From positions 2,170,001-2,234,000 of the forward strand of contig NZ_CP095045.1 of NCBI RefSeq assembly GCF_022919155.1: DNA of 64,000 nucleotides. The letters are read 5' to 3'. The notes under the pieces are model-generated. The model did no database searches. It was not told the origin of the DNA and saw nothing but the letters and a program-made list of their open reading frames with translations. The DNA comes from Leucobacter allii. Lineage in GTDB: Bacteria > Actinomycetota > Actinomycetes > Actinomycetales > Microbacteriaceae. Position 1 is the first letter of the stretch, and every line of letters starts with the position of its first letter. This document shows, piece by piece, positions 7,552-14,637 of this stretch. The position numbers were made by a program, and so were the translations under genes.

Positions 7552-7649
7552 TGGTCGGCATTCTCGACTGGCTGCTCCTCGCCCTGCTGACCGGGTACTC
7601 AATCCGAGCCTGGCGGATGATCCGCCACCCGCCCCGCGCACAGCCCTAA
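7551..7649 (+). CDS. Small single-span membrane protein (32 aa)
   Basis: A 32-residue reading frame beginning at ATG 7551, overlapping the Cro-like stop by one base, with the sequence pattern of one membrane helix (ILDWLLLALLTGYSI, residues 4-18) followed by a basic tail (RAWRMIRHPPRAQP). The overlap suggests translational coupling. No family is recognised. A role in host membrane takeover or superinfection exclusion is only possible, not shown. Confidence 0.45.
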   Translation: MVGILDWLLLALLTGYSIRAWRMIRHPPRAQP

Positions 7650-7663
7650 CCGGCTGGCCCTCT

Positions 7664-7852
7664 CTACCTACGCGGCACCGCCCGCGAGCAGTTTGAAAAC
7701 TCCACAGCGAAGCAACACGGCATCCGGCCCACGTCGGCCGTAGACCGGTAGCTCACCCGCCCGCCCGAGCAGTCCTTGGACTCGGGCCGCGTGACCAGCA
7801 CCGGCACTACCCCGACGGCGAGCGCGGATGCCACGAAGACCAGGTGAGGCAT
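7664..7852 (-). CDS. Possible small secreted Cys-rich protein, opposite to early operon
   Basis: 62-residue frame on the minus strand with AGAGG eight bases before ATG 7852. An N-terminal hydrophobic stretch (HLVFVASALAVGVVPVLV, residues 3-20) looks like a signal or anchor, followed by a 40-residue part with four Cys (28, 46, 47, 54) and basic residues. It lies inside a ~280-bp stretch with no plus-strand gene. Codon positions are GC-biased as in real genes, but no homology is recognised. It could be a chance frame. Confidence 0.35.
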   Translation of the reverse strand: MPHLVFVASALAVGVVPVLVTRPESKDCSGGRVSYRSTADVGRMPCCFAVEFSNCSRAVPRR

Positions 7853-7873
7853 TTGCATCACCTCTACACGAAC

Positions 7874-7903
7874 GAGCCCCCAGCGTTGCACCGCTGGGGG
7901 CTC
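7874..7903. terminator. 12-bp perfect hairpin upstream of the antirepressor
   Basis: GAGCCCCCAGCG (7874-7885), 6-nt loop, exact complement (7892-7903). Neither side has a T-tract, so it is terminator-like but not a classic intrinsic terminator. It precedes the antirepressor Shine-Dalgarno by about 16 bp and could reduce read-through from the Cro promoter into it. Confidence 0.5.
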
Positions 7904-7930
7904 ACGACACGGATCAATTAGGAGGTCCAC

Positions 7931-8812
7931 ATGTCTGAACTCCAGACTATCACCGCGGCACCAACGCCGCTCATCCCCATCCACAAGATCGACGGTGAGG
8001 ACCGCGTCTACGGTCGCGACCTCCACGAGTTCTTGGAGGTCAGCACCGAGTACCGGCACTGGTTTGCCCGGATGCTCGAATACGGCTTCACCGAAGGTGT
8101 CGAGTACGCGGTCATTTTTGACCGGGTTGTCCGAGACGGTCGTGGCGCGGTCGAACGCAAGGACCACGCACTCACCATCGACATGGCGAAGCAGCTCGGC
8201 ATGATCCAGCGCACCGACCGCGGCCGTCAGGTTCGCGAGTACTTCATCGCCGTCGAGAAGTGGGCGGCTTCCCAGGCGGCACCTTCCGCGCCGCGCGAGC
8301 TGTCTCGGCTCGAACTGATCGAGCTGGCGCGCGAGTCAGAGTTGGCCCGCATGGAGGCCGAGCAGCACGCGCTCGCCGAGGGCGCGCGGGCGGACCTGGC
8401 GCAGAAGCTCCTGGACGAAGTGGAACGGAAGGATGGCCTGGTCGTCCGCGACTGGATCGGGAAGTACTTCCGCCCCCATCAGGAGAACCGCATCTGGGCG
8501 CTGTTCTACTCGCAGAGGCTCCTGAAGAACGGCCTGGGGCTGGGCGGCGTCGACAAGCATGGGAAGCCGAAGAAGTCTCGGGACCATCAGAAGGTACTCA
8601 CGAAGGGCTTCTCATTCTTCATCCGCACCAAGACGGAAGAGGAGTACGGCGGCAAGCAACGGTACGAGACGAAGGTTCGTCCGGGCCGCGCGGAACTCGA
8701 ACTCGTGGAGTTCTGCGAGCGACACGGCATCCTCCCCTTGCTGGAGGTGTCGCAGGCTCTCTTCGAGATCCGCGAGAACGGGACGATGATCGCACTGGGG
8801 GCCGCAGCATGA
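7931..8812 (+). CDS. Phage antirepressor (AntA/AntB-type N-terminus)
   Basis: 293-aa protein. Residues ~20-110 (VYGRDLHEFLEVSTEYRHWF, then DHALTIDMAKQLGMIQRT and GRQVREYFIAVEKW) are the AntA/AntB antirepressor domain. A charged helix at about 115-170 follows, then a C-terminal basic domain (about 175-290) that I cannot name with certainty. Such proteins inactivate the prophage repressor by direct contact, promoting induction. It has a strong ribosome site (TTAGGAGG at the correct distance) and overlaps the next gene by 4 bp (ATGA). Confidence 0.85.
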   Translation: MSELQTITAAPTPLIPIHKIDGEDRVYGRDLHEFLEVSTEYRHWFARMLEYGFTEGVEYAVIFDRVVRDGRGAVERKDHALTIDMAKQLGMIQRTDRGRQVREYFIAVEKWAASQAAPSAPRELSRLELIELARESELARMEAEQHALAEGARADLAQKLLDEVERKDGLVVRDWIGKYFRPHQENRIWALFYSQRLLKNGLGLGGVDKHGKPKKSRDHQKVLTKGFSFFIRTKTEEEYGGKQRYETKVRPGRAELELVEFCERHGILPLLEVSQALFEIRENGTMIALGAAA

Positions 8813-9384
8813 GTGCGATGGCTATCGATGGCGTGACGCCGAACGCCCGGTCGACGGATCCCACGACCTCCGTCGACGCGGGGCGCAGCGTGGACCGAGC
8901 GCACTCGCAGCAGTACGTGCAGCAGACGCTCCGGGTCTTCGGCCCGATGGCGGATCACGAGCTCGTCGCGTTCGCTGAGGACGACAGTGCCGGGCAGGAG
9001 GCGTTCGGGAAGTTCTCGCCGCAGCGTCTCCGGTCGGCCCGCTCGGAGCTCGTGGAGCTCTGCGAGGTCATCCAGACGACCGCCTACCGGAATACCCCTT
9101 CGGGACGGCGAGCACACGTCTGGGCGATCAACCCTAAGGCACTGACCCCGGCCGAGAAGCTGGCGGCGCTCGAGCGAATCGGGGATGTCCTCATCGTGGA
9201 CGGAGCACCGCTGTTCAACCTGCACCGCCTGCAGGATCGACTCGGATTCACGGTCTCTGACCTCGTGCCGCTCACTCCCGAGCAGAGGGCCCGCCTGACG
9301 GAGGTGTACGACGAGGTCGAGGAGATCACCGGATCCAGCGACCTCGTCAGTCTCCTCCACTATCTCGCGCTAGGCCACGACTGA
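8809..9384 (+). CDS. Early phage protein with winged-helix-like region
   Basis: 191 aa, unknown function. Residues ~35-110 (QQYVQQTLRVFGPMADHELV through VWAINPKAL) have the pattern of the winged-helix module seen in many phage early proteins (a MADHELVA helix, then SPQRLRSARSEL as recognition helix, then a wing). The C-terminal half is acidic and helical. It overlaps the antirepressor by 4 bp (ATGA) and the excisionase by 1 bp, so the three are co-translated. Possible DNA-binding regulator. Confidence 0.6.
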   Translation: MSAMAIDGVTPNARSTDPTTSVDAGRSVDRAHSQQYVQQTLRVFGPMADHELVAFAEDDSAGQEAFGKFSPQRLRSARSELVELCEVIQTTAYRNTPSGRRAHVWAINPKALTPAEKLAALERIGDVLIVDGAPLFNLHRLQDRLGFTVSDLVPLTPEQRARLTEVYDEVEEITGSSDLVSLLHYLALGHD

Positions 9385-9608
9385 TGCCCGACGGCGAGCG
9401 CACCGCACCCCTCGTTCCGGCGAACTACGAGCTCCTGACGCTCGCGGAAACCGCGGCGATCTTCCGGAAGTCGGTCCGTGAGATGAGGTGGGCGCGCCAG
9501 CAGGGCGACGCTCCCCCGTCCGCGAAGATCGGCGGTCGCATCATGTTCCGCGCAGTCGACGTCCACGCATTCATCGACGCCAAGTTCAACCATTCCAACC
9601 CCAATTGA
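9384..9608 (+). CDS. Excisionase-like MerR-type DNA-binding protein
   Basis: 74-aa helix-turn-helix protein of the excisionase/AlpA fold: LLTLAETAAIFRKSVREMRW (about residues 17-36, helix-turn-helix), PPSAKIGGRIMFRAVDVHAF (wing and last helix). The size and wing motif are those of Xis proteins, which bend DNA at attL/attR and bias the integrase to excision. It is not adjacent to int here but is in the lytic (rightward) operon, as its role needs. Stop/start overlap TGATG with the gene before it. Confidence 0.75.
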   Translation: MPDGERTAPLVPANYELLTLAETAAIFRKSVREMRWARQQGDAPPSAKIGGRIMFRAVDVHAFIDAKFNHSNPN

Positions 9609-9622
9609 AAGGACACAGCCAC

Positions 9623-10228
9623 ATGGCTACCAACACCAATCTCTCCCGCACGAACGAGACGATGTACGCCGTCGCCTGGGTCGTGGACCCGGACGCCGAA
9701 GAGCCCGACTACGACGACCCCGAAGTGCTCCGCCGGTTGCATGAGGAGGAGCAGTACGAGCCCGAGGGCTGGCGGGAGTACGCGCTCGAGGCGTGGCCGG
9801 AGAAGCCCGAGTACGAGGACTGGCCGAACGGGTACAAGCCGTTCTTCTGGCCGTCCACGAAGCGGCTGTACACGACCAGGAAGGCTGCCGAGGGTCGTCG
9901 CGATCTCATCAACCGATGGGGCGGCAATGCCGTGGTCGTCGTCGCGGAGATCGACTGGATCCCGCTCGAGGAGATGGACGCGAAGTGGAAGCGCGAACGC
10001 CTCCTGCGGGAGCGCGAGAAGATCGAAGCCCAACTCGCCGAGCTCGAGAGCGGTAACCGTCGACTCGGGGTCGATGGCGGCTCCCGGCGGCAGCGCGTGC
10101 TTGATCGCGTGGCATCTGCCGTGCCGACCAGCTCGGGTACTAGCGAGGAGGGAGCATCGGCACTCGAGCGCTTGAAGCGCATGGGGGCCGGCCAGAACGC
10201 GGCGGAGGGTACGTGCCCGATCGGGTAG
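9623..10228 (+). CDS. Hypothetical early phage protein with coiled coil
   Basis: 201 aa, no recognised family. The N-terminal half is acidic and aromatic-rich (PDYDDPEVLRRLHEEEQYEP; FFWPSTKRLYTTRKAAEGRR). Residues ~115-150 are a charged coiled coil (KWKRERLLREREKIEAQLAE) followed by a disordered tail. ATG 9623 follows GAAAGGACAC. Its 3' end overlaps the next small gene by 16 bp. Confidence 0.7.
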   Translation: MATNTNLSRTNETMYAVAWVVDPDAEEPDYDDPEVLRRLHEEEQYEPEGWREYALEAWPEKPEYEDWPNGYKPFFWPSTKRLYTTRKAAEGRRDLINRWGGNAVVVVAEIDWIPLEEMDAKWKRERLLREREKIEAQLAELESGNRRLGVDGGSRRQRVLDRVASAVPTSSGTSEEGASALERLKRMGAGQNAAEGTCPIG

Positions 10229-10392
10229 GCGATACCTCCGTCGTCTGGGCGGTCGCCCGGGCCTTCGGGTCCGAGGACGAGGCGATCGCCCGCATCGTTG
10301 AGGACGCTGAGGACCAGCGCCTTGACGAGGAGATCCGGCGGCGAGAGAGCCGCAAGGCGATGCGTGATCTCATGCAGCCGTCTTGGCGGTGA
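10213..10392 (+). CDS. Small hypothetical phage protein (59 aa, GTG start)
   Basis: 59-residue frame starting with GTG 10213, preceded at 4 bp by GGAGGG, and overlapping the 3' end of the upstream gene by 16 bp. Mostly helical and charged (SEDEAIARIVEDAEDQRLDE, then RRRESRKAMRDLM). No family is recognised. The well-placed ribosome site and gene-dense context support it. Confidence 0.6.
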   Translation: MPDRVGDTSVVWAVARAFGSEDEAIARIVEDAEDQRLDEEIRRRESRKAMRDLMQPSWR

Positions 10393-10415
10393 GTCAGTCT
10401 CTCGTCACGGTGAGC

Positions 10416-10503
10416 GCCCCCGGTGTGGAGTAGCAGCCATGCCGGGGGCAACTCCCCCACCAAGTAGTTGGCCCCGGGTGCGACTGGTACTCGCGCCCGG
10501 GGC
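10416..10503 (+). other. Two tandem GC-rich hairpins in a 144-bp intergenic stretch
   Basis: Hairpin 1: GCCCCCGG (10416-10423) with complement 10442-10449. Hairpin 2: 13-bp stem 10471-10483/10491-10503 (GCCCCGGGTGCGA, one G-U pair), 7-nt loop. They separate the control genes from the next early block. They could act as a terminator or attenuator, or mark an mRNA processing site; no T-tract is present. Confidence 0.5.
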
Positions 10504-10536
10504 CCATCCCCCACCCCTGTTTGAAGGAAAAGGATC

Positions 10537-11088
10537 ATGACCATCATCGCAGAATCCCCTGCACCCGCAACCCTGGACGAGTGGTGCGCCGTAGTGCGCC
10601 GACTCCACGCCGAGCACGCCCAGCCCATCACCGACATGACCGACCCGCGCGTGGACGAGTTCACGAGGACCACACCTCCCGGCACCCCGGCAATCGCGTA
10701 CGACGTGGAGAACTACCCCAAGTTCGCCGGCGAGCGCTACTTCGCCAAGTGCGTGAAGCTCCCCCCGATCCCGATCAACGGACCGGACTGGGCAACCCGT
10801 CACGAGGTGGACGCGATCGACTGGCCCCAGGTGAACATCGAGTTCTTCTCCGACGAGTTCAAGGTGGGCGACGTCGTCGCGTGGGCGTCCTGCCTGACCA
10901 CGATCCAGGTCGCGGCTAACGAGATCGCGCCCGACGGCACCGTTCGGGAGAACGGCGACATGGACATCACCTTGGTCGTGGACGGCCACCCGATCGACTT
11001 CTACGATGCATCGGTGGCGTCACTGCGTCGGATCGCGGCTGTCCTGCTGTCGGTGTCCCTCCGGTTCGGAGAGGAGCTGGGCAAGTGA
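10537..11088 (+). CDS. Hypothetical early phage protein
   Basis: 183 aa, soluble, unknown function. The middle (residues ~40-140) is a mixed strand region with aromatic motifs (IAYDVENYPKFAGERYFAKC; INGPDWATRHEVDAIDWPQV). The end is a helix (ASVASLRRIAAVLLSVSLRF). ATG 10537 follows GAAGGAAAAGGATC. The stop overlaps the next GTG start (GTGA). First gene of a tightly coupled block running to 15881. Confidence 0.65.
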   Translation: MTIIAESPAPATLDEWCAVVRRLHAEHAQPITDMTDPRVDEFTRTTPPGTPAIAYDVENYPKFAGERYFAKCVKLPPIPINGPDWATRHEVDAIDWPQVNIEFFSDEFKVGDVVAWASCLTTIQVAANEIAPDGTVRENGDMDITLVVDGHPIDFYDASVASLRRIAAVLLSVSLRFGEELGK

Positions 11089-11789
11089 GCACCACGATCG
11101 AACGGCCCGTCGAGGCCGCACACGACCTGAAGCCGAGCTACGTTCCAGACAATACCGTGACCGACGAGAAGCGTGCGTGGTGTGCTGCGACGCTCGCGGA
11201 CCTGCCCACGGTCATCACCTTCCGGGAGGAGCCCGTTCAGGTCGGAAGAGACCCGAGAGGCACGCAGTTCCGCATGGCCTTCACGATCGGCGTGACGCCC
11301 GGGAACCGATTCCGCATCAACCTGCTCGCCGGCGCATCGCCTTCCGACCTCAAACACGCAGAGGAACTCATCGAGCTCGCGAAGAGCGGACGATTCAACC
11401 CTGACATCTGGGAGCCGAGCACGTTTAAAGGTGGCCGCTCGGGTTGGCTGCTGGACTCGTTCTGGGCGTGGGATGGCAAGCACGACGTGAACGAGCTCCG
11501 CCCGTGCACCGTGTACGGATGCGCGAAGGACTTCCACACGTACCGGAACGGTGAGTTCAACGACGTGCACGAGTCCGCCGAGCGCGTCGATGCCGAGTTC
11601 TATGACATCGATGTGTCGAACTTCGAGGACGAGAGCCGGTGGCGACCGTACATCTGCTTCGCGGATGAGATCCCCGAGGGTCCGGCAGGGCTCAAGGTGC
11701 TGCGCGACGCGGCGAACGATTTCGACTGGCTGCAGCAGCACGCCGACCACCTGAACTCGCGGCTCGGAGAAAGTGGGGGCGTGAAGTGA
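11085..11789 (+). CDS. Hypothetical early phage protein
   Basis: 234 aa from GTG 11085, overlapping both neighbours by 4 bp. Residues ~40-90 alternate strands (VITFREEPVQVGRDPRGTQF, then MAFTIGVTPGNRFRINLLAG). A W/F-rich segment lies around 110-125 (GGRSGWLLDSFWAWDGKHDV). No family is recognised; the three small genes around it share the overlap style, suggesting one functional block. Confidence 0.65.
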   Translation: MSTTIERPVEAAHDLKPSYVPDNTVTDEKRAWCAATLADLPTVITFREEPVQVGRDPRGTQFRMAFTIGVTPGNRFRINLLAGASPSDLKHAEELIELAKSGRFNPDIWEPSTFKGGRSGWLLDSFWAWDGKHDVNELRPCTVYGCAKDFHTYRNGEFNDVHESAERVDAEFYDIDVSNFEDESRWRPYICFADEIPEGPAGLKVLRDAANDFDWLQQHADHLNSRLGESGGVK

Positions 11790-12307
11790 GCGACATCGGA
11801 CGGACCCTGGCCAAGCTTCGACAAGAAGCGGGGCTGCCCATTGATGAAGCTGCGCACCGCGCCGGGACGACCGCTGGTGAGCTCTTCAGCGCCGAACGGG
11901 GAATGAGCCCCTTGGACGAGGGCACCGTGAAGCGACTCACACAGGTCTACTCTGCCGCGATCGGTGAGCAGATCAGTGCGGCTGACTCGGCCCGCCTCAG
12001 CCGACGCGATTCGCGCCCTTGCGACATCAACGTGTGCTTGGACGACGAGCACCCCTACGTCGACGGCGAAATGGACGCCGATCACTGCGCGATCAGGATC
12101 GGCAGCAACCCGCCCTACAACGAAGCGTTCCTCGTGCAGGGCACCTTCACCGAGGAGTCCGGCCTGTGGGAGGCGTTCGCGAACGTCGACCTTGACGAGA
12201 TCCAAGGCGTCGAAGGCCTCGTTGCCGCCGAGCGATTCCTGCTCGCCTACCGCACCGTGCACGAGCACTGCGAACACCTCAACCAGCTCGAAAGGAGCAC
12301 CCGATGA
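11786..12307 (+). CDS. HTH-containing early phage protein
   Basis: 173 aa from GTG 11786. Residues ~5-55 look like an XRE-type helix-turn-helix (LAKLRQEAGLPIDEAAHRAG, then LDEGTVKRLTQVY). The rest (about 75-165) is an acidic domain with strands (EMDADHCAIRIGSNPPYNEA) that is not recognised. Possibly an early regulator. Overlaps both neighbours by 4 bp. Confidence 0.6.
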   Translation: MSDIGRTLAKLRQEAGLPIDEAAHRAGTTAGELFSAERGMSPLDEGTVKRLTQVYSAAIGEQISAADSARLSRRDSRPCDINVCLDDEHPYVDGEMDADHCAIRIGSNPPYNEAFLVQGTFTEESGLWEAFANVDLDEIQGVEGLVAAERFLLAYRTVHEHCEHLNQLERSTR

Positions 12308-12621
12308 ACACCAACATCCACCCCAGCCAGAAGATCATCAGCGCTGCCCGCAGCACGCACCCGCTCAGCGATCTCCGAAACGTTGTGGCGACGCTCCACG
12401 ACGCTGTCTTCGAAACTGAATCAGACATCCTCAACAACCGGGCCGTCGCGGAACTCGTCTGGTTCGCAAGCCGCGCACAGACGGAGGCGCTTGCCCTTCT
12501 GGCTGACCGTCTCGGCGTCGATACCTACGTGCTGCGCGAAGCGATCGATGATCCCGACGAGTCGCCGGAACTGGCGCGGAGGGTCAACGAGCTGGTCGAC
12601 GGCCTCGTGCGGGAGATCTGA
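12304..12621 (+). CDS. Hypothetical early phage protein
   Basis: 105 aa, all-helical and acidic (NNRAVAELVWFASRAQTEAL, then VLREAIDDPDESPELARRVN). Unknown function. ATG 12304 has AAAGGAGC upstream and overlaps the previous stop by 4 bp. Confidence 0.65.
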   Translation: MNTNIHPSQKIISAARSTHPLSDLRNVVATLHDAVFETESDILNNRAVAELVWFASRAQTEALALLADRLGVDTYVLREAIDDPDESPELARRVNELVDGLVREI

Positions 12622-12622
12622 C

Positions 12623-13297
12623 ATGTCCCAGACACTCGAAGACCTGGAGGCGCTCGCTGCACGTGCGACCGCCGGCGACCGGGCCGCGTTGCAGCAGATC
12701 CTCAACCCGACAGAACGCCCCGGGCGCATCATGCCCACGTGGGCCGAGTGCATCCGCTATCCGGACGGCTACCATCTCGGCCGGAACTACCTCCCCGGAG
12801 CCCTCTGGGAGGCGTTCGACGCCGGGGTGCTCGTGGACCCTGCTGAGGTCGCGGTAGGCATCGCAGAGGCCTGGGTGATGTGCGAGTACCCGCTGCTCAA
12901 TCTAGACCCGTGGCAGTGGGACACCCTGTTCGATTGTGCCGGATTCGTCACCGACTCCGGGCTGAGCGGGCACGGCCAGCAGCAGCCCGCTCCCCCGACC
13001 CTGTACCGGTCCGCGCATCCCGACTACCTGCCGGGCATGTCGTGGACGACGGACCTCCAGACGGCGTACTGGTTCGCGTGCCGCAACCGGCGCGTCGGGC
13101 ACCTCTCCCACGACGGCATCGCGGTGATGCAGGTCGACACCGCCGCCTGCCCTTGGTGGCAGCCCCTCGCGATGTTCACCGGGCGGGACGAACACGAGTG
13201 GGTGATGCCGCAGCCGCGCCGTGCGCTGCCGTGGAAGGCGCTCTCGTTCCACGAGCTCGACCTGCAGTCGCTCGAGTGGCAGAAGGCCGCATCGTGA
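12623..13297 (+). CDS. ADP-ribosyltransferase-like phage protein
   Basis: 224 aa. The C-terminal half carries what looks like an R-S-E ADP-ribosyltransferase triad: Arg in LYRS (residue 129), the strand motif SWTT (140-143) followed by the helix DLQTAYWFA, and ExE in DEHEWVM (Glu190 and Glu192). Order and spacing fit ART folds that transfer ADP-ribose from NAD+. The N-terminal ~115 residues are Trp-rich and unrecognised. It starts 1 bp after the previous gene and overlaps the next (GTGA). If active it could modify a host protein or nucleic acid early in infection, like T4 Alt/ModA. Fold assignment is from motif spacing only. Confidence 0.55.
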   Translation: MSQTLEDLEALAARATAGDRAALQQILNPTERPGRIMPTWAECIRYPDGYHLGRNYLPGALWEAFDAGVLVDPAEVAVGIAEAWVMCEYPLLNLDPWQWDTLFDCAGFVTDSGLSGHGQQQPAPPTLYRSAHPDYLPGMSWTTDLQTAYWFACRNRRVGHLSHDGIAVMQVDTAACPWWQPLAMFTGRDEHEWVMPQPRRALPWKALSFHELDLQSLEWQKAAS

Positions 13298-13542
13298 GCG
13301 CCGAGACCATGCAGACGGTGCCCATCTGCTGCGACCGCTGCGGCGAGCGCAGCACTGTGGATCTCGCGCCCGATTGGGCGCTGGTGCTCAGGGACGGCCA
13401 GATCATCGCGATCGTGTGCCCGGGCTGCATCACCGAGGAAGAGCACCTCGTCCTGGAGATCAACGACGCGACGTCCGAGCTCGACCGCGTCACCCCCGAA
13501 GAGGGGTTCGTGATGAAACCGAAGGACGGTGACGAGTCGTGA
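13294..13542 (+). CDS. Small zinc-ribbon phage protein
   Basis: 82 aa from GTG 13294. CCDRCGE (residues 12-18) and CPGC (about 43-46) form a four-Cys zinc ribbon in the first half; the rest is acidic helix. Function unknown. Overlaps the previous and next genes by 4 bp each (GTGA), so it is co-translated with the ART-like protein. Confidence 0.65.
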   Translation: MSAETMQTVPICCDRCGERSTVDLAPDWALVLRDGQIIAIVCPGCITEEEHLVLEINDATSELDRVTPEEGFVMKPKDGDES

Positions 13543-13736
13543 CGAGCATCGAGCGGAAGCGGGTGATCGCGGTCGAGTTCTGCGAGATCACCCGCGAGAA
13601 GCGGGCCCGCCTCGACCGCGGCACCCGCCACATCATCCAAGCGTCCCTCCGCGCCGGCCTGTCCGTCGAGGAGATCGCAGACCACACCGGACTCACCCCG
13701 GAAGAAGTGGAGCACTACCGTGAAGGAGGAGACTGA
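13539..13736 (+). CDS. Small HTH-like phage protein
   Basis: 65 aa from GTG 13539. The second half reads as a helix-turn-helix (IIQASLRAGLSVEEIADHTG, then LTPEEVEHY). Possible DNA-binding regulator or helicase-loader partner. Its 3' end contains the AAGGAGGA ribosome site (13723-13730) of the replication initiator. Confidence 0.6.
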   Translation: MTSIERKRVIAVEFCEITREKRARLDRGTRHIIQASLRAGLSVEEIADHTGLTPEEVEHYREGGD

Positions 13737-13737
13737 A

Positions 13738-14637
13738 GTGGCGAGATCGTACGCCAACATCCGAATGAACATTTGGAGCGACGAGGACTGGCGGAACCTC
13801 TCAGGGGCGGGGAAGCTGCTCTACATCACACTGCTCTGCCACGACACCCTCAGCTATGCGGGAGTGGCCGACTGGCGACCCGCCAAGCTCGCGCCTCTGA
13901 TCGATCCACGCTGGACCGCAGACGACGTCCGGACCGCGGCGGCGGAGCTCTCACGCGCGTTCTTCGTCGTCATCAGCGAGGAGTCCGAGGAGATCCTGAT
14001 CCGCTCGTTCCTGAAGCATGACGGGCTGATGAAGCAGCCGAAGATGGCGCAAGCCATGACGAGCGCGTTCGGCAGTATCGCGTCGCTCGAGCTTCGCCAG
14101 ATGCTCGCTTTCGAGGTCCAGAAGCTACACGCCAACAGCCCGGACCTTCCGGGCTGGAAGGCCACTGGGATCGAGGCCGTGCTGCGACATTCGGCGGTCG
14201 ATGCACAGAGCATCACCCCTACGGATACCCTTCGGGATACCCCTTCCGAAACCCCTCCGGGAATCCTTTCCGCCGCCCAGCCGGAGGGGTATTCCCCCTC
14301 TCCTACTCCTACTCCTACTCCTATAGAGAAAGAACCTCCGATCTCCGCGGGAGGAAGCACGAAACCGAAGCAGCCCTACTCGAAGGCCTTTCTTGAGTTC
14401 TGGGAGTTCGGGCTGAAGAAGGATGACAAGATCGCAGCCTGGAAGGCGTGGGAGAAGATGCGGAAGGCGGGCCTGCTCCCCGATCTCGAGTATCTCCGAA
14501 AGGCCGTCGAGCAGTACGTCCTGAACAATCCGGATCGCCAGTTCCAGAAGCTTCCCGCGACATGGATCAACGCTGGCTCGTGGGAGAACGACTACACACC
14601 ACCTCAGACGGGGCCAAAGAAGGAGAGACTGCGATGA
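13738..14637 (+). CDS. Phage replication initiator/replisome organiser
   Basis: 299 aa. The N-terminal ~100 residues (RSYANIRMNIWSDEDWRNLS, then GKLLYITLLCHDTLSYAG) are the winged-helix domain of phage replication organisers. A Pro/Thr/Ser-rich linker follows at about 160-205 (SPSPTPTPTPIEKEPP). The C-terminal ~90 residues (FLEFWEFGLKKDDKIAAWKA to PATWINAGSWEND) are a DnaD/DnaT-type helicase-loading region. GTG 13738 is chosen over GTG 13720 because AAGGAGGA is ideally spaced for it. It overlaps the helicase gene by 4 bp. The linker-coding DNA holds iteron-like repeats (14223-14295), resembling lambda O with its internal origin. Confidence 0.8.
   Translation: MARSYANIRMNIWSDEDWRNLSGAGKLLYITLLCHDTLSYAGVADWRPAKLAPLIDPRWTADDVRTAAAELSRAFFVVISEESEEILIRSFLKHDGLMKQPKMAQAMTSAFGSIASLELRQMLAFEVQKLHANSPDLPGWKATGIEAVLRHSAVDAQSITPTDTLRDTPSETPPGILSAAQPEGYSPSPTPTPTPIEKEPPISAGGSTKPKQPYSKAFLEFWEFGLKKDDKIAAWKAWEKMRKAGLLPDLEYLRKAVEQYVLNNPDRQFQKLPATWINAGSWENDYTPPQTGPKKERLR
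14223..14330. other. Candidate replication origin: iteron-like repeats inside the initiator gene
   Basis: Four degenerate direct repeats with 12-13 bp period: GGATACCCTTCGG (14223), GGATACCCCTTCCG (14235), GAAACCCCTCCGG (14248), GGAATCCTTTCCG (14260), plus one inverted copy CCGGAGGGGTATTCC (14281-14295). Then a TCCTAC hexamer repeat (14301-14324) and the purine-rich A+T-richer TATAGAGAAAGAA. This matches the arrangement of lambda ori within gene O. Not proven: the repeats also encode a Pro/Thr-rich linker. Confidence 0.45.

Noticed and set aside
14298..14324. TCCTAC tandem repeat as a CRISPR or microsatellite
   Set aside because: Six-base unit, four copies, inside a gene encoding a Pro/Thr linker; no spacers. 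Kept only as part of the origin candidate.
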